A DNA stretch of 5,574 bases from Christensenella sp. UBA1224 (GTDB lineage Bacteria > Bacillota > Clostridia > Christensenellales > Aristaeellaceae), in the NCBI GenBank assembly GCA_002309235.1, contig DBXA01000148.1, positions 5,995-11,568 on the forward strand, read 5' to 3'. Position 1 is the first letter of the stretch, and each line of letters opens with the position of its first letter. A program made the position numbers and the translations under genes. Of this stretch, positions 5,542 to 5,574 are shown one piece after another. The notes under the pieces are model-generated. The model made no database searches, was not told where the DNA came from, and saw only the letters and a program-made list of their open reading frames with translations.

Positions 5542-5574
5542 TCGGTCTGGTTTGGCTCTCGATGTTCTCGGCTG

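Noticed and set aside
5356..5574. Minus-strand frame open from the window end to a TAA at 5358-5356, 72 codons
   Set aside because: It has no ATG within the window and its sequence is Arg/Ser-rich, produced by the GC-rich repeats; no family is recognisable. It could matter only if it continues as a gene beyond the window.

Overview
The window looks like chromosomal DNA of a low-to-mid GC Bacillota, most likely an anaerobic gut-type Clostridia. The clues are a YD/RHS-repeat wall-type toxin with a short swappable C-terminus, AGGAG-type ribosome binding sites, a lipoprotein-type adaptor, and a GC-rich operon that still uses many ATA and AGG codons. No marker gene fixes the family. All supported protein genes lie on the + strand.

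Bases 1-2321 are a polymorphic toxin module. The first gene is the 3' end of an RHS/YD-repeat protein; its start lies beyond the window. The core repeats end in an NPFRYRGY / RWINADD / DPSG region, followed by a hydrophobic linker and a C-terminal tip. The tip carries E, D and DxK residues spaced as in PD-(D/E)XK nucleases. Eighty bases downstream, behind a strong Shine-Dalgarno, is a 229-residue DUF4304-like protein that is the natural candidate for the cognate immunity protein. Base composition drops from GC-rich to AT-rich near base 790, inside the RHS core, and stays low through the immunity gene. This suggests the tip and immunity gene were acquired as a cassette.

Bases 2322-2667 contain no intact gene. 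Part of this stretch is a decayed second RHS core: three RHS-like segments lie in one frame, interrupted by a TAG and a TGA, and resemble residues 12-31, 55-67 and 131-145 of the intact protein in the same order. The debris runs right up to the next gene.

Bases 2668-5373 are a tightly packed, GC-rich three-gene operon: a MalF/UgpA-type ABC importer permease, a MalG/UgpE-type permease (4-base ATGA overlap), and a putative lipoprotein with the architecture of an HlyD/RND-type periplasmic adaptor (8-base overlap). No solute-binding protein or ATPase is visible. Two importer permeases translationally coupled to an efflux-style adaptor are the most unusual gene combination here.

Bases 5374-5574 hold no convincing protein gene. 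They contain a possible 17-codon micro-ORF overlapping the adaptor stop, a three-fold 20-base periodicity starting TGAATTG, and a GC-rich 14-base tandem repeat (consensus TCTCGMCTGCGGKS) with four adjacent copies and a fifth displaced copy.
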